64,000 nucleotides of DNA. Source: an uncultured Bacilli bacterium. GTDB taxonomy: Bacteria; Bacillota_I; Bacilli_A; RF39; UBA660. The DNA lies in the NCBI GenBank assembly GCA_910576925.1, contig CAJTKB010000001.1, positions 1 through 64,000 of the forward strand. Direction: 5' to 3'. Shown here piece by piece: positions 55,898 through 64,000 of this stretch (positions within the stretch are counted from its first letter, which is position 1; each line of letters opens with the position of its first letter). The notes under the pieces are model-generated. The model was not told the origin of the DNA. It did no database searches and saw only the letters and a program-made list of their open reading frames with translations. The position numbers and the translations under genes were made by a program.

Positions 55898-56837
55898 TAA
55901 AATCATCCTCCGAATTTATTTTATAACCGTATTCATTCATTATATATGTAAAGATTTTATTATATTCTTCTAATGTATTTTTGTTACAATCTACATAACC
56001 AAGAGAAAATTCATCTTTGTATGTATCTATGTAAACACAATTCTCATAAATAATAATCCCATCAAGTACTTTTTCCATTAGTTCTTTTTCTTTAGATTGG
56101 AAATTTTCTTTATCTATTAAGTAAATATTATATGTAGGTGAAATATTTGCTAGCAGTAACTTAAAGAACAAATTATTTTTTAATCTCTTAAATTCTTCTT
56201 TTGTACATATAAATAAATCAATATTCTTGGAACTTTTTATATTCATTATTTTTTCTGTCAAATAATTAATTTCTTTTGAGGAATCATTATATACAACTGC
56301 TTCATTATAGAAGCTTATTTCTTTTCTAATAAATTCTTTAGGTAGACTATTATTCATTTTTGATAACCAGGCATATGTTTCTGTAATTGAATCAAATTTA
56401 AATGTCCAATCATTTGGAATACTTTTTATTTCTGTGATGTCATATATAATATTTTTATAATTGTTTTTATTTTCTAATAATTCATCTATTATATTTAGAA
56501 ATGTGTTATATAGGCCTTTCTTAAATAAATATTCTTGTTGCACAAAGGTGTATTCTGTTTTATCAGTTAGTAATTTAGTAATAATATAATTTATATTAGG
56601 ATAGTCTATTATTTTCTTTTTATCACTTATATATATTATGTTTACATTATTTATTATTCGTAAATTATCCAAGTTTCTTTTATCGTCATCAATATAAATG
56701 ATTGTAGTGATTTTTTTATCTATTCTCTCTATGCTATTAGATATTTCATATTTTAGTTTTTCATTGTTTAGATAGTATTCTATTGAACTTAATAGATTGC
56801 TATTTTTACTTGTTACTATTAAAATATTTTGTTCCAT
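55881..56837 (-). CDS. Unknown protein coupled to an SDR
   Basis: A 318-residue protein of no recognised family. The N-terminus (about 1-110) alternates strands and helices (NILIVTSKNSNLLSSIEYYL, TTIIYIDDDKRNLDNLRIINNVNIIYI), like a Rossmann or receiver-type fold without the conserved residues. The C-terminal half again looks alpha/beta, with NIDLFICTKEEFKRL, YNIYLIDKENFQ and GIIIYENCVYIDTYKDEFSLGYV. No signal peptide or helix-turn-helix. Its stop overlaps the SDR start region, so the pair is probably one function. What that is cannot be told from sequence. Confidence 0.75.
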   Translation of the reverse strand: MEQNILIVTSKNSNLLSSIEYYLNNEKLKYEISNSIERIDKKITTIIYIDDDKRNLDNLRIINNVNIIYISDKKKIIDYPNINYIITKLLTDKTEYTFVQQEYLFKKGLYNTFLNIIDELLENKNNYKNIIYDITEIKSIPNDWTFKFDSITETYAWLSKMNNSLPKEFIRKEISFYNEAVVYNDSSKEINYLTEKIMNIKSSKNIDLFICTKEEFKRLKNNLFFKLLLANISPTYNIYLIDKENFQSKEKELMEKVLDGIIIYENCVYIDTYKDEFSLGYVDCNKNTLEEYNKIFTYIMNEYGYKINSEDDFNGFLK

Positions 56838-57051
56838 ATTTTATTTCCTTTCATTTACTATATTTTATCATAAATATTTATTTTTAATTATTTTATTGTT
56901 AACTTTCCCTTATTCTTTAAATAAAAATGTTAGTATTTGATATTATAATTCTTTTCACTATACTTATTAACATAAAAATTAATAATTTTTAGTGGGATTA
57001 ATTTTGTTTCGCTATAATTTTATAATATATATGGATAAGTTTAAATTTAAC

Positions 57052-57070
57052 AAGTTTTATTGTAAAACTT
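57052..57070 (+). promoter_or_regulatory. Inverted repeat before the XRE regulator gene
   Basis: AAGTTTTA-TTG-TAAAACTT is a perfect 8-bp dyad that ends exactly where the ribosome binding site GGAGGTGA begins. It fits an autoregulatory operator or a translation-modulating hairpin. Confidence 0.55.
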
Positions 57071-57083
57071 GGAGGTGAAGTAT

Positions 57084-57347
57084 ATGGAAGCTATGGAGTT
57101 AGTTGGGTTAAATACTAAATGGCATAGATATCAAAAAGGACTTACACAGGAACAATATGCTGCTAAGACTAATTTTAAGATTGCTTATATTAGTAATATT
57201 GAAACTGGTGAAGCTAATCTTACTTGTAAAAATATCGATGCTATAGCCAAATCTTTTGGTATTAAGACTAAACAGTTATTTGACGAAGAAACTGCTTTGG
57301 AAGCAAAAAATTTACCAACTAGAGTTGATAAATATATAAAGAAATAA
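57084..57347 (+). CDS. XRE-family helix-turn-helix regulator
   Basis: An 87-residue Cro/cI-type DNA-binding protein. The start is the ATG at 57084 with GGAGGTGA five bases upstream; the TTG at 57069 lies before that site. The HTH covers about residues 12-65 (HRYQKGLTQEQYAAKTNFKIAYISNIE, with ANLTCKNIDAIAKSFGIKTKQLF after it). There is no ligand domain. It lies divergent from the unknown-SDR pair and convergent with an unknown gene. A perfect dyad just before its ribosome binding site suggests self-regulation. Its targets are unknown. Confidence 0.9.
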   Translation: MEAMELVGLNTKWHRYQKGLTQEQYAAKTNFKIAYISNIETGEANLTCKNIDAIAKSFGIKTKQLFDEETALEAKNLPTRVDKYIKK

Positions 57348-57353
57348 TTATAT

Positions 57354-57872
57354 TTAATTTTTTTCTATTTGAAAGGGGATAATACTTTTTATTGTATATC
57401 CTTTTTTTTGTACTTCATAGTAAATACTATCTAAAATATATTTACTTTTCTTTTTATCAATTTCTTCTTTATATAATGGCTCAATATGTTTATTAATTGT
57501 ATTAAAGAAATCAATGTTACTATTTTCTGTTAATTCTTTGACTATACTTTTTATTGTATTAGTAATATTCTTATTATTTGTATCATTCGCTAAAGACTCC
57601 ATTATTATTTCATTGAATTTTTCTTCATCTACTAAGGCCCATTTATTATTAGGACATATATATAAATTACTAGGTATTAGTTTTATTATGTTTATATAAT
57701 AGTCTTCTAGCATATATATATATTTAGAATTAATTCGCTCTTTAACTAATTCATTAAAACTTTTATTTACTTCTATATTATTCTCATATAATTCTATTAT
57801 TTCTTTCATTATCTTTTTACAATCATTATTTATTATACTTTTTATTTCCTCATCATATTCAAATTTTTCCAT
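57354..57872 (-). CDS. Unknown helical protein
   Basis: A 172-residue, highly charged, mostly helical protein rich in Asn, Lys, Glu and Ile. No recognised motif, signal peptide or membrane segment. It converges on the XRE regulator gene with a gap of six bases. TGTTATAAT (57933-57941 on the minus strand) is a plausible extended -10 promoter, and AGGAGAG precedes the ATG. The function is unknown. Confidence 0.7.
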   Translation of the reverse strand: MEKFEYDEEIKSIINNDCKKIMKEIIELYENNIEVNKSFNELVKERINSKYIYMLEDYYINIIKLIPSNLYICPNNKWALVDEEKFNEIIMESLANDTNNKNITNTIKSIVKELTENSNIDFFNTINKHIEPLYKEEIDKKKSKYILDSIYYEVQKKGYTIKSIIPFQIEKN

Positions 57873-58203
57873 ATAATATCACTCTCCTAATATTAAAATA
57901 TAAATTGTTAAAATACGAATTAAGTAATATATATTATAACACTTATATGTATAATGTATTTATTTTTTTATTAAAATTTTCTTTTTTTTATTAAAATTCT
58001 TGTTTAATTTTTATTTAAGTTATTATTTTATAATCATTGTGAAATTAAAATAATAATACTATTATATATATTGGATATCATATTATTTTTTTATATTAAG
58101 AGTATTTATTTGATATTATATCTAGAAGTAACTTTAGGGCACTAGAATATAGCAAAAAAGGATATAAATAGTTAATTATTTATATCCTAAAATAAGTTTG
58201 TAG
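57873..58203. other. Intergenic region between an unknown gene and the M23 gene
   Basis: About 330 bases of very AT-rich DNA. It contains the -10 candidate of the unknown gene (57933-57941) and the M23 gene terminator (58152-58188). Between them nothing is recognised apart from T-rich simple sequence. Confidence 0.55.
58152..58188 (-). terminator. Terminator of the ftsEX-M23 operon
   Basis: A perfect 12-bp stem AGGATATAAATA / TATTTATATCCT with a 6-base loop is followed by TTTTTTGC on the minus strand, 16 bases after the M23 gene stop. Confidence 0.9.
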
Positions 58204-59418
58204 CTATCTGTTATTCCAATTACTAGGTAAATTAATTAGACTCTTTGGGTTTATTGTTCTATACACATAGTCACCATAATAATCTGGGCAACCACCTTTC
58301 TTATGCCAACTACATGATGTTATTTCTAGATGAAGGTGTGGTCCAAAAGAGTAACCTGTATTTCCCATATTTCCTATAGAAGTATTATGATCTATATATG
58401 GACCGTTAGAAATACTACTACTACTTCCTTTTTTGTAATCAACATAGTTAGACACAATACTACTAAACCTTGATAGATGAGCATAAGTTGAATATGTATA
58501 ACGTCCACCTACATTATGTCTTAATACTACTATTAAAGCTCCTGCATTATCATATCCAGCGAAAAACAATTGTCCATCAGCTATTGGATATATTGGAATA
58601 GTTTTATTGCTGCTTCCTATATCAACTCCTAAGTGTACTGGATACCCTTTGTATCCTTGTGTTATGTATCCATATTCTATAGGCCTATAATAACCGTTTG
58701 CACTAGGCAAAGAAGAGCCTCCCTCAACTCTATATTGACACTTTAATATATCTTCATTTTCTCCACATCCTAGTCCCTTGTAGTATGTTAAATTACTTTT
58801 AGCTGATTTTATTTGTTCTTCTATTTTAGGCACACCTACTTTTAAACTAGCTGTATCTGCTTCTATTCTTTCCTTTTCGCTTTGTAGATTACTTTTTAAT
58901 TTAGATAACTCATTTTTTTTGACTGATAGACTTTCTTTCTTTTTATTATTTTCCATTATTAGATTTTTTAATTCTTCCATTATTTGTTTATTATATTCTG
59001 TTAATTGTTCTACTATTGACATTCTATATATCATATCTGTAATAGTTGTTGCTCCAAAGGCATATTCTAAATAAGCATTTCCACCATTTTCTATTTGATA
59101 GTAGGCCATTATTTGTTTACTTTCTTCATTTTTTTCTGCTATCTTTTTATTACTTTCTTCTATTTCTTTTTGTAAAATTGCTATTTCATCTTCTGTTTGT
59201 TTTATTTGTCCTTCCAAGGATTTTATATTTTTCTTAATTTCTGCAACTTCTGTTTCGTTTTTTGCTATCTTATTTTGTTTTTCTTGTAATTCCTTAGTAT
59301 ATTTTTCTACTTCCTGTTCAAATTCTTTTATTGTTTTAGCATATATGTTAAGTGGAGAAATAGTTAATGTTATAACTATTACTAATAATACTATTTTAGC
59401 TTTTTTTATTTTTTTCAT
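58204..59418 (-). CDS. Secreted coiled-coil M23 peptidase (EnvC/PcsB-like partner of FtsEX)
   Basis: A 404-residue exported protein. A signal peptide (about 1-28) is followed by a long coiled coil (about 30-215) rich in Glu, Lys and Gln, then an M23/LytM metallopeptidase domain (about 240-395). The zinc ligands are HLGVDIG and HLHLEI, so the domain looks active. EnvC-type and PcsB-type proteins with this layout are controlled by FtsEX across the membrane; here ftsX ends 10 bases upstream, so a division-linked peptidoglycan hydrolase is a strong inference. Confidence 0.92.
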   Translation of the reverse strand: MKKIKKAKIVLLVIVITLTISPLNIYAKTIKEFEQEVEKYTKELQEKQNKIAKNETEVAEIKKNIKSLEGQIKQTEDEIAILQKEIEESNKKIAEKNEESKQIMAYYQIENGGNAYLEYAFGATTITDMIYRMSIVEQLTEYNKQIMEELKNLIMENNKKKESLSVKKNELSKLKSNLQSEKERIEADTASLKVGVPKIEEQIKSAKSNLTYYKGLGCGENEDILKCQYRVEGGSSLPSANGYYRPIEYGYITQGYKGYPVHLGVDIGSSNKTIPIYPIADGQLFFAGYDNAGALIVVLRHNVGGRYTYSTYAHLSRFSSIVSNYVDYKKGSSSSISNGPYIDHNTSIGNMGNTGYSFGPHLHLEITSCSWHKKGGCPDYYGDYVYRTINPKSLINLPSNWNNR

Positions 59419-59428
59419 TTTTCAACTC

Positions 59429-60340
59429 CTATACTTTTAGGTATTTTCTAACAGCAGAAGATGAACCAATCATACCTACTATAATACCGATAATTATAGT
59501 TATTCCTACTATTGTGTATATAAATGGTGTTGGGGTAATTAGTGTTACTAGCGGAGTAAAAACATACCCATTCATAGCTTCATATAAATAAGGATAGCCA
59601 AATATTACAACGAGCACAGGTAAGATTGATCCTAATAATCCTAATATTATTCCTTCTATTATAAATGGTATTTTTATTGTGAAGTTACTCGCTCCTACTA
59701 ATCTCATAATACTAATTTCTCTTTTTCTTGAGTATATTGTTAGTTTGATTGTATTTATTATTAAAAATATAGTTACTAGTATTAGTGCAATAACAGCACC
59801 ATATGTTACTTTTTGAATAGAACTAAATGCTGATATTAACTTATCAACCATACCTTCTCCATATCTTACAACTGATACTTTATCTATTTTTTCAATTTTC
59901 TTTGCTGTATCTTTTATTTTTGCTACATCTTTTACCTTTATTTGGAAAGTATCTTTTAAGGGATTTGCTTCATCATTCCATTCTTCCATTACTGAGTTAA
60001 AAATATCTGATTCTTTTTGCATCTCTTTTTTTACATCAGCTTTACTTTTATACACAGTCTCTTTTTGAATTATATTTTCTATTCTTTGAAGTTCTAATTT
60101 TATGTTTTGAATCTCTTCTTCTGTTGCTCCACTATCTGCAAATACTACTATGGTCAAATCTTTTTCTATTTCTTGAGTAAAATTAGTAACATTATAAGAT
60201 AATATTATTGATATCGCTACTATAATTAAGGTTATTGTAATACAAGAAATAGATGCTAAGGATAAACTGAAATTACGGAAGACACTTTTTAGCGCATCTC
60301 TGATACCCCTTCCTATCATTCTAAGTATTTTCATTATCAT
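59429..60340 (-). CDS. ftsX: Cell division ABC transporter permease FtsX
   Basis: A 303-residue protein with the FtsX layout: a first membrane helix (about 20-48), an extracellular loop (about 50-175) that in other species contacts the hydrolase, and three C-terminal membrane helices, with SAVRKYLKV at the end. IRDALKSVFRNFSLSLASI near the start is typical. The start overlaps the 3' end of ftsE by about 20 bases, coupling the two. Confidence 0.96.
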   Translation of the reverse strand: MIMKILRMIGRGIRDALKSVFRNFSLSLASISCITITLIIVAISIILSYNVTNFTQEIEKDLTIVVFADSGATEEEIQNIKLELQRIENIIQKETVYKSKADVKKEMQKESDIFNSVMEEWNDEANPLKDTFQIKVKDVAKIKDTAKKIEKIDKVSVVRYGEGMVDKLISAFSSIQKVTYGAVIALILVTIFLIINTIKLTIYSRKREISIMRLVGASNFTIKIPFIIEGIILGLLGSILPVLVVIFGYPYLYEAMNGYVFTPLVTLITPTPFIYTIVGITIIIGIIVGMIGSSSAVRKYLKV

Positions 60341-61019
60341 ATGTTCCTTTCGCTTTATTATTTACAAGACGTCCTTCTTTTAAAGTGATTACTTGTTTTT
60401 TTAATTTATTTACTATTTCTTTATCATGCGTTACTACCAAAACAGTTGTTCCCCATTCTTCATTTATTTTTTCTATTATTTTCATAACTTCCATACTCAT
60501 TTCTGGATCTAGGTTTCCTGTTGGTTCATCACATATAAGCATCTTAGGGTTATTAACGATAGCTCTTGCTATTGCAACACGTTGTTGTTCTCCTCCTGAT
60601 AATTGATTTGGATAATTATGTATTTTACTCTTTAAACCAACTATTTCTAAGGACTTCAAAACCTTTACTCTTATTTCTTGTTTTTTAGCTCCTATTACTT
60701 CCATTGCAAAAGCTACATTTTCATACACTGTAAGTTTTGGTAAAAGGCGGTAGTCTTGAAAAACAATTCCCAGTTTTCTTCTTAATTTATATACTTTACT
60801 ATTTCTTAGTTTGGCAACATTTATTCCACCTACTATTATTTGACCTGATGTTGGTTTTTCTTCTCGATATAGTAGTTTCATTAAAGTACTTTTACCGCTT
60901 CCTGAACCTCCAATTATGAAGACGAATGACCCTTTTTCTATATTTAAATTCAAATCGTACAATGCTGTTGTACCATTTTTGTATTGTTTTTTGACATTTT
61001 TGAGTCTTATTATATCCAC
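60321..61019 (-). CDS. ftsE: Cell division ABC transporter ATPase FtsE
   Basis: The ATPase partner of FtsX. Walker A GGSGSGKSTLMKLL, signature LSGGEQQRVAIARA, Walker B LICDEPTGNLDP and the H-loop VVTHDKEI are all intact. I place the start at the GTG at 61017-61019 (MDIIRLKNVKKQYKNG, 232 residues), nine bases after AAGGTGG; ATG codons at 61028 and 61040 either abut or precede that site. It is the first gene of the ftsE-ftsX-M23 operon, expressed after TGCTATACT (61045-61053), an extended -10. Confidence 0.95.
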   Translation of the reverse strand: MDIIRLKNVKKQYKNGTTALYDLNLNIEKGSFVFIIGGSGSGKSTLMKLLYREEKPTSGQIIVGGINVAKLRNSKVYKLRRKLGIVFQDYRLLPKLTVYENVAFAMEVIGAKKQEIRVKVLKSLEIVGLKSKIHNYPNQLSGGEQQRVAIARAIVNNPKMLICDEPTGNLDPEMSMEVMKIIEKINEEWGTTVLVVTHDKEIVNKLKKQVITLKEGRLVNNKAKGTYDNENT

Positions 61020-61064
61020 TTCTATCATCCACCTTAACATAATTAGTATAGCATATATTTAGGC

Positions 61065-61100
61065 ATAAAAAAAGACAATTATCGTCAAAATTATTGCCTT
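61065..61100 (-). terminator. Terminator after the YitT pair
   Basis: An imperfect 11-bp stem AAGGCAATAAT / ATTGTCTT type is followed by seven Ts on the minus strand. The first arm is made of the last codons of the downstream YitT gene. It separates the prfB-yitT unit from ftsE. Confidence 0.72.
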
Positions 61101-61972
61101 TATTTGCCACCTTTCACTTCATAGGCATTGTTTACTAAATAAAATACTTGTGGGTCTAATAATTTTATACTTTCTGTTATTTCAAAGTATTCGCTTGTTG
61201 GAATAACCGTTAAAATCATTTGACGTTTTTGATTTAAAAATCCTCCTTTAACATTAAATATTGTTGCTGAGTGTTTCATATCATTAAATAGAAAATCTTT
61301 AATGGTTTGCTCTTTCGATGTAAATATGTATATAGCTTTGCTTTTAGAACTTCCTAATATTATCTTATCTACGATAAGGCTGTTTATATATAATATTATT
61401 ATGGCATACATTATCATATTAGTTCCAAAGAAGTAACTTCCTATTAATATTATAATAACATTTATTATAAAGTTTGTTTTTCCTATTGGAATACCATATT
61501 CTTCAAAGAGTATTTGACTAATTATTGGAAGTCCTCCATTTGAAAAGCCTGTTTTATAAATCATTCCATTAGCAAGTCCTCCAATAACACCTATAAATAT
61601 TGATATGACTAATAAGTCTGTTAGATCTATATAAATATATTTAGTTAAGTAACTAGTTAACTCTACTAATATCGGATAGGCGAAAGTTGCTATTAATGTT
61701 CCTAGAGTACGTTTTTTGCCTAGATAAATATAGCTTAATACCAACATAATTAGAGAAACAACAAAGATTGTTATTGACGGATTAATACCATTTAAGTATT
61801 TATTTATAACAGCAAGTCCATTTACTCCACCTGTTACTATTTTAGTTGGTTGGAGTAATAGATTATATAAGAGCGCTGATACAAATAATGCTATTAACAT
61901 TATTATATATCTTGATAAAAGTGTCTGATTTGACTTTTGTATTACTTTTTCTTTAATTGTTTTATCTTCCAT
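61100..61972 (-). CDS. YitT-family membrane protein (second of a pair)
   Basis: A 290-residue protein with five or six N-terminal membrane helices (DUF161 type) and a C-terminal soluble DUF2179 domain from about residue 205. GGVNGLAVINKYL, GKKRTLGTLIATFAYP, KTGFSNGGLPIISQIL and HSATIFNVKGGFLNQKR are typical marks. It shares one base with the upstream paralogue. The function of this widespread Firmicutes family is not established; several members affect envelope or antibiotic-related phenotypes. Confidence 0.92.
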   Translation of the reverse strand: MEDKTIKEKVIQKSNQTLLSRYIIMLIALFVSALLYNLLLQPTKIVTGGVNGLAVINKYLNGINPSITIFVVSLIMLVLSYIYLGKKRTLGTLIATFAYPILVELTSYLTKYIYIDLTDLLVISIFIGVIGGLANGMIYKTGFSNGGLPIISQILFEEYGIPIGKTNFIINVIIILIGSYFFGTNMIMYAIIILYINSLIVDKIILGSSKSKAIYIFTSKEQTIKDFLFNDMKHSATIFNVKGGFLNQKRQMILTVIPTSEYFEITESIKLLDPQVFYLVNNAYEVKGGK

Positions 61973-62844
61973 TAAGCACCTCCAACCACTTCATAGGCAT
62001 CGGTTACAACGAAAAATGCATTTTTATCTATTTCATTTATTCCTTCTTTTAGACGGTAATATTCTTTAGTTGGTAAAACACACATTAGAACAGTTTCTTT
62101 TTTGCTTTTAAATCCTCCTTCTGCACTTAATACTGTTACACTATGATGTAATTCATCAATGATATAATCTCTAATTTGTTGCTCCTTTTTAGTTATGATA
62201 TAGAAAGCTTTAGAATCCGATATTCCTAATATTACTCGATCTGTTATATAACTTAATATATATAGTAGGACAATCGCATACATTATTTTATTAAGGCCAA
62301 ATACCAACCCACTTAGAATTATTATTAGACCATCACTGAAATACATAGCATTTCCAATACTTATTTTACAGTATTTTGAGATTATTTGATTAACAATATC
62401 AGTTCCGCCTGTTGAAAATCCCGCCTTAAATACTAGTCCTGAACCAAATCCTTGAATTACTCCTGCAAAAATAGCTGATAGGAGTAGTACTGAAGTATCT
62501 AGGTTTAAGACATCATTTATATTTTGAGTCAGTTTTATGAAAAGGGGAAAAAGAAGACTTCCTAAAGCTGAATGTATTGTTTTTTCTTTTCCTAAAGCAA
62601 AATAACTAATTATTAAAAGAAGAACATCTATTACTGCGACAAATAATGATTGATCTATATTAAATAGATAATTGATTATTATAGAAGTTCCACTTACTCC
62701 TCCAGCTACTAGTTCATTTGGTGAACAAAATAAGTTAAAGGAAATAGCTGATAAAAGTACTCCTATTATTAGTTGTAAGTATCTTTTGAATTTTCCCTTT
62801 TGATATATGTCATGTAATATATTTTCTTTATTTTTTTCTATCAT
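61972..62844 (-). CDS. YitT-family membrane protein (first of a pair)
   Basis: A 290-residue paralogue of the next gene, the same length and layout: N-terminal DUF161 helices with AGGVSGTSIIINYLF, KAGFSTGGTDIVNQIISKY, then the DUF2179 domain with HHSVTVLSAEGGFKSKKE. The start overlaps the 3' end of prfB by 17 bases. The tandem pair could form a hetero-oligomer. Function unknown. Confidence 0.92.
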   Translation of the reverse strand: MIEKNKENILHDIYQKGKFKRYLQLIIGVLLSAISFNLFCSPNELVAGGVSGTSIIINYLFNIDQSLFVAVIDVLLLIISYFALGKEKTIHSALGSLLFPLFIKLTQNINDVLNLDTSVLLLSAIFAGVIQGFGSGLVFKAGFSTGGTDIVNQIISKYCKISIGNAMYFSDGLIIILSGLVFGLNKIMYAIVLLYILSYITDRVILGISDSKAFYIITKKEQQIRDYIIDELHHSVTVLSAEGGFKSKKETVLMCVLPTKEYYRLKEGINEIDKNAFFVVTDAYEVVGGA

Positions 62845-63932
62845 ATTTCATTTGCTCCTTTAAGTATCCATCGATAAATAAGTCTATATATCCGTCTAAA
62901 ACTTTTGAAACATTAGAAGTTTCGATATTCGTTCTATGATCTTTCACTAGTGAATATGGATGCATTACATAACTTCTGATTTGTGAGCCAAATTCTATAT
63001 TTTTAGTTTCTCCTTTTATATGACTCATTTCTTTTTCTCTTTTCTCCTCTTCTAATATTTGAAGTTTTATTTTTAACACTCTTAAAGCTTCTTCTTTATT
63101 TTGAATTTGACTTCTTTCATTTTGACAAGTAACAACAGTCTTAGTTGGTAAATGAGTAATTCTTACAGCAGAATCTGTTGTATTTACTCCTTGCCCTCCA
63201 CAACCTGATGAGCGGTAAACATCTATTTTAAGATCTGTTTCTTGAATTTCTATACTTATATCATTGTCTATTTCTGGCGTTAATTCAACTGATGCAAAGG
63301 AGGTATGTCTTTTATTATTTGCATCAAATGGTGATAGTCTAACTAAGCGATGTACTCCTTTTTCACATTTTAAATAGCCATATGCATTTTCTCCTGATAC
63401 TTCAATAGAACAACTTTTTATACCAGTTTCATCGCCTTCTTGATAATCTAATATTTTAATTTTATAACCTTTTTTTTCACACCATCTACAGTACATTCTA
63501 TAAAGCATCATTGCCCAATCACAGGCTTCTGTTCCTCCTGCACCACTATGAATTTCTAATATGCAATTTTTATTATCATACTTTCCACTTAGTAAGAGAA
63601 GTTTTTCTAATTCTTCTATTTTTTCAGTTATTTTATCTATATCTTCTTCAATACTTTTTAATATTTCATTATCATCAAGTTCTAATAATTCAATATTAGT
63701 ATCTATATCATTTTTTGTTTTTTCTAGTGGAAGTACTATATTTTTTAACGAAGATATATCAGCAAAGATTTTTTTAGAAAGTTTCTCGTCACTCCAAAAG
63801 TTATCAGCTTGAGTTTGTTCTTCTAATTTTCTTATTTTCTCTTTTTTATTTTCAACGTCAAAGAGTCCTCCATAAGTCATTTATTTTATCTTTTTGTTTA
63901 TTTAGTTCTCTTTTTAATTCATTTATATCCAT
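62828..63932 (-). CDS. prfB: Peptide chain release factor 2, with programmed +1 frameshift
   Basis: RF2 releases peptides at UGA and UAA. The first 24 codons start at the ATG at 63930-63932 (MDINELKRELN) and run to an in-frame TGA at 63858-63860. The rest is read in the +1 frame: the sequence is GGAGG-ACT-CTT-TGA-C, with the internal Shine-Dalgarno three bases before CTT, exactly the known arrangement. The main part has the SPF-type codon-recognition segment (VRLSPFDANN) and the GGQ motif (SGCGGQGVNT). The factor should autoregulate: low RF2 favours the shift. It also confirms UGA as stop. Confidence 0.95.
63858..63871 (-). promoter_or_regulatory. RF2 frameshift site
   Basis: Minus-strand GGAGGACTCTTTGA: a Shine-Dalgarno-like GGAGG (63867-63871), the slippery CTT (63861-63863) and the stop TGA (63858-63860), followed by C. 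This matches the canonical prfB shift site in spacing and order. Confidence 0.95.
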
Positions 63933-64000
63933 TTTATCCCAACTTTCTAATCTTATTATACACATTGTTTTTTCATTTTAAACATTTTTATGTATATTTT

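Noticed and set aside
63858..63860. prfB as a frameshifted pseudogene
   Set aside because: The site has the exact Shine-Dalgarno, CTT and TGA-C arrangement of the known programmed frameshift, and the downstream protein is intact.
1..64000. Mollicute genetic code (UGA as Trp)
   Set aside because: prfB with a UGA-dependent frameshift is present, and conserved proteins are complete without reading UGA as Trp.
1..64000. tRNA, rRNA or CRISPR loci
   Set aside because: No cloverleaf with a TTCRA-type arm, no rRNA-like sequence, and no regularly spaced repeats were seen on reading the intergenic regions.

Overview
The window is very AT-rich and almost all of its genes lie on the minus strand. It looks like chromosome from a low-GC, Gram-positive, spore-forming member of the Bacilli, probably an uncultured gut lineage related to Erysipelotrichales or RF39-type groups. 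The evidence is a Firmicutes-type S10-spc-alpha ribosomal operon, the zinc form of S14, Spo0A, two CotZ/CotY-type cysteine-rich coat proteins, WhiA-YvcK, FtsEX with an M23 hydrolase, and strong Shine-Dalgarno sequences. UGA is a stop codon here: prfB (RF2) is present with a textbook +1 frameshift at an in-frame UGA, so this is not a code-4 mollicute. The species assignment is inference.

Layout. 1-5.2 kb: a large unknown gene cut by the left edge, truA, two degenerate ECF-type ABC ATPases and an SDR. 5.2-19.5 kb: the complete ribosomal operon in the order rpsJ to rplQ, transcribed right to left from a good promoter and a leader of about 110 nt; it includes secY, adk, map, infA, rpmJ and rpoA but lacks rpmD. 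19.6-24.4 kb: dinB, a glucosaminidase-like exoprotein, a VanX-type D-Ala-D-Ala dipeptidase and a cysteine desulfurase. 24.4-27 kb: a sporulation-flavoured patch with a membrane-anchored EIIB-like protein that has lost its active Cys, a small unknown protein, two coat proteins and spo0A. 27-34 kb: tpiA, a diglyceride glucosyltransferase, a flippase-like membrane protein, a small unknown, pgk, an unknown gene and gapA, linking lower glycolysis with glycolipid synthesis. 34-47 kb: a TGS/uridine-kinase fusion, clpP, whiA, yvcK, lgt, a YvlD-like membrane protein, uvrA and uvrB; a three-module GNAT-like gene on the opposite strand separates uvrA from uvrB.

47-58 kb is the accessory part. Two decayed copies of one IS481-like element share a perfect 245-bp block, including the same in-frame TAG codons, and flank a gene for a stand-alone CHC2 (primase-type) zinc-finger protein. 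Beyond them are a 1310-residue surface protein (NPCBM-like, cysteine-peptidase/transglutaminase-like and discoidin-like modules with a C-terminal membrane anchor), a YehR-like lipoprotein, an unknown gene coupled to an SDR, and an XRE regulator. 58-64 kb returns to core genes: an M23 hydrolase, ftsX, ftsE, two tandem YitT-family proteins and prfB.

The most unusual items are the transporter-less and motif-degenerate ATPase pair, the Cys-less EIIB-like protein beside the coat genes, the gene-conversion-like repeat around the CHC2 gene, the multi-module surface protein, and an unknown gene interrupted by a single in-frame TAA near 36 kb. No tRNA, rRNA or CRISPR array was seen.
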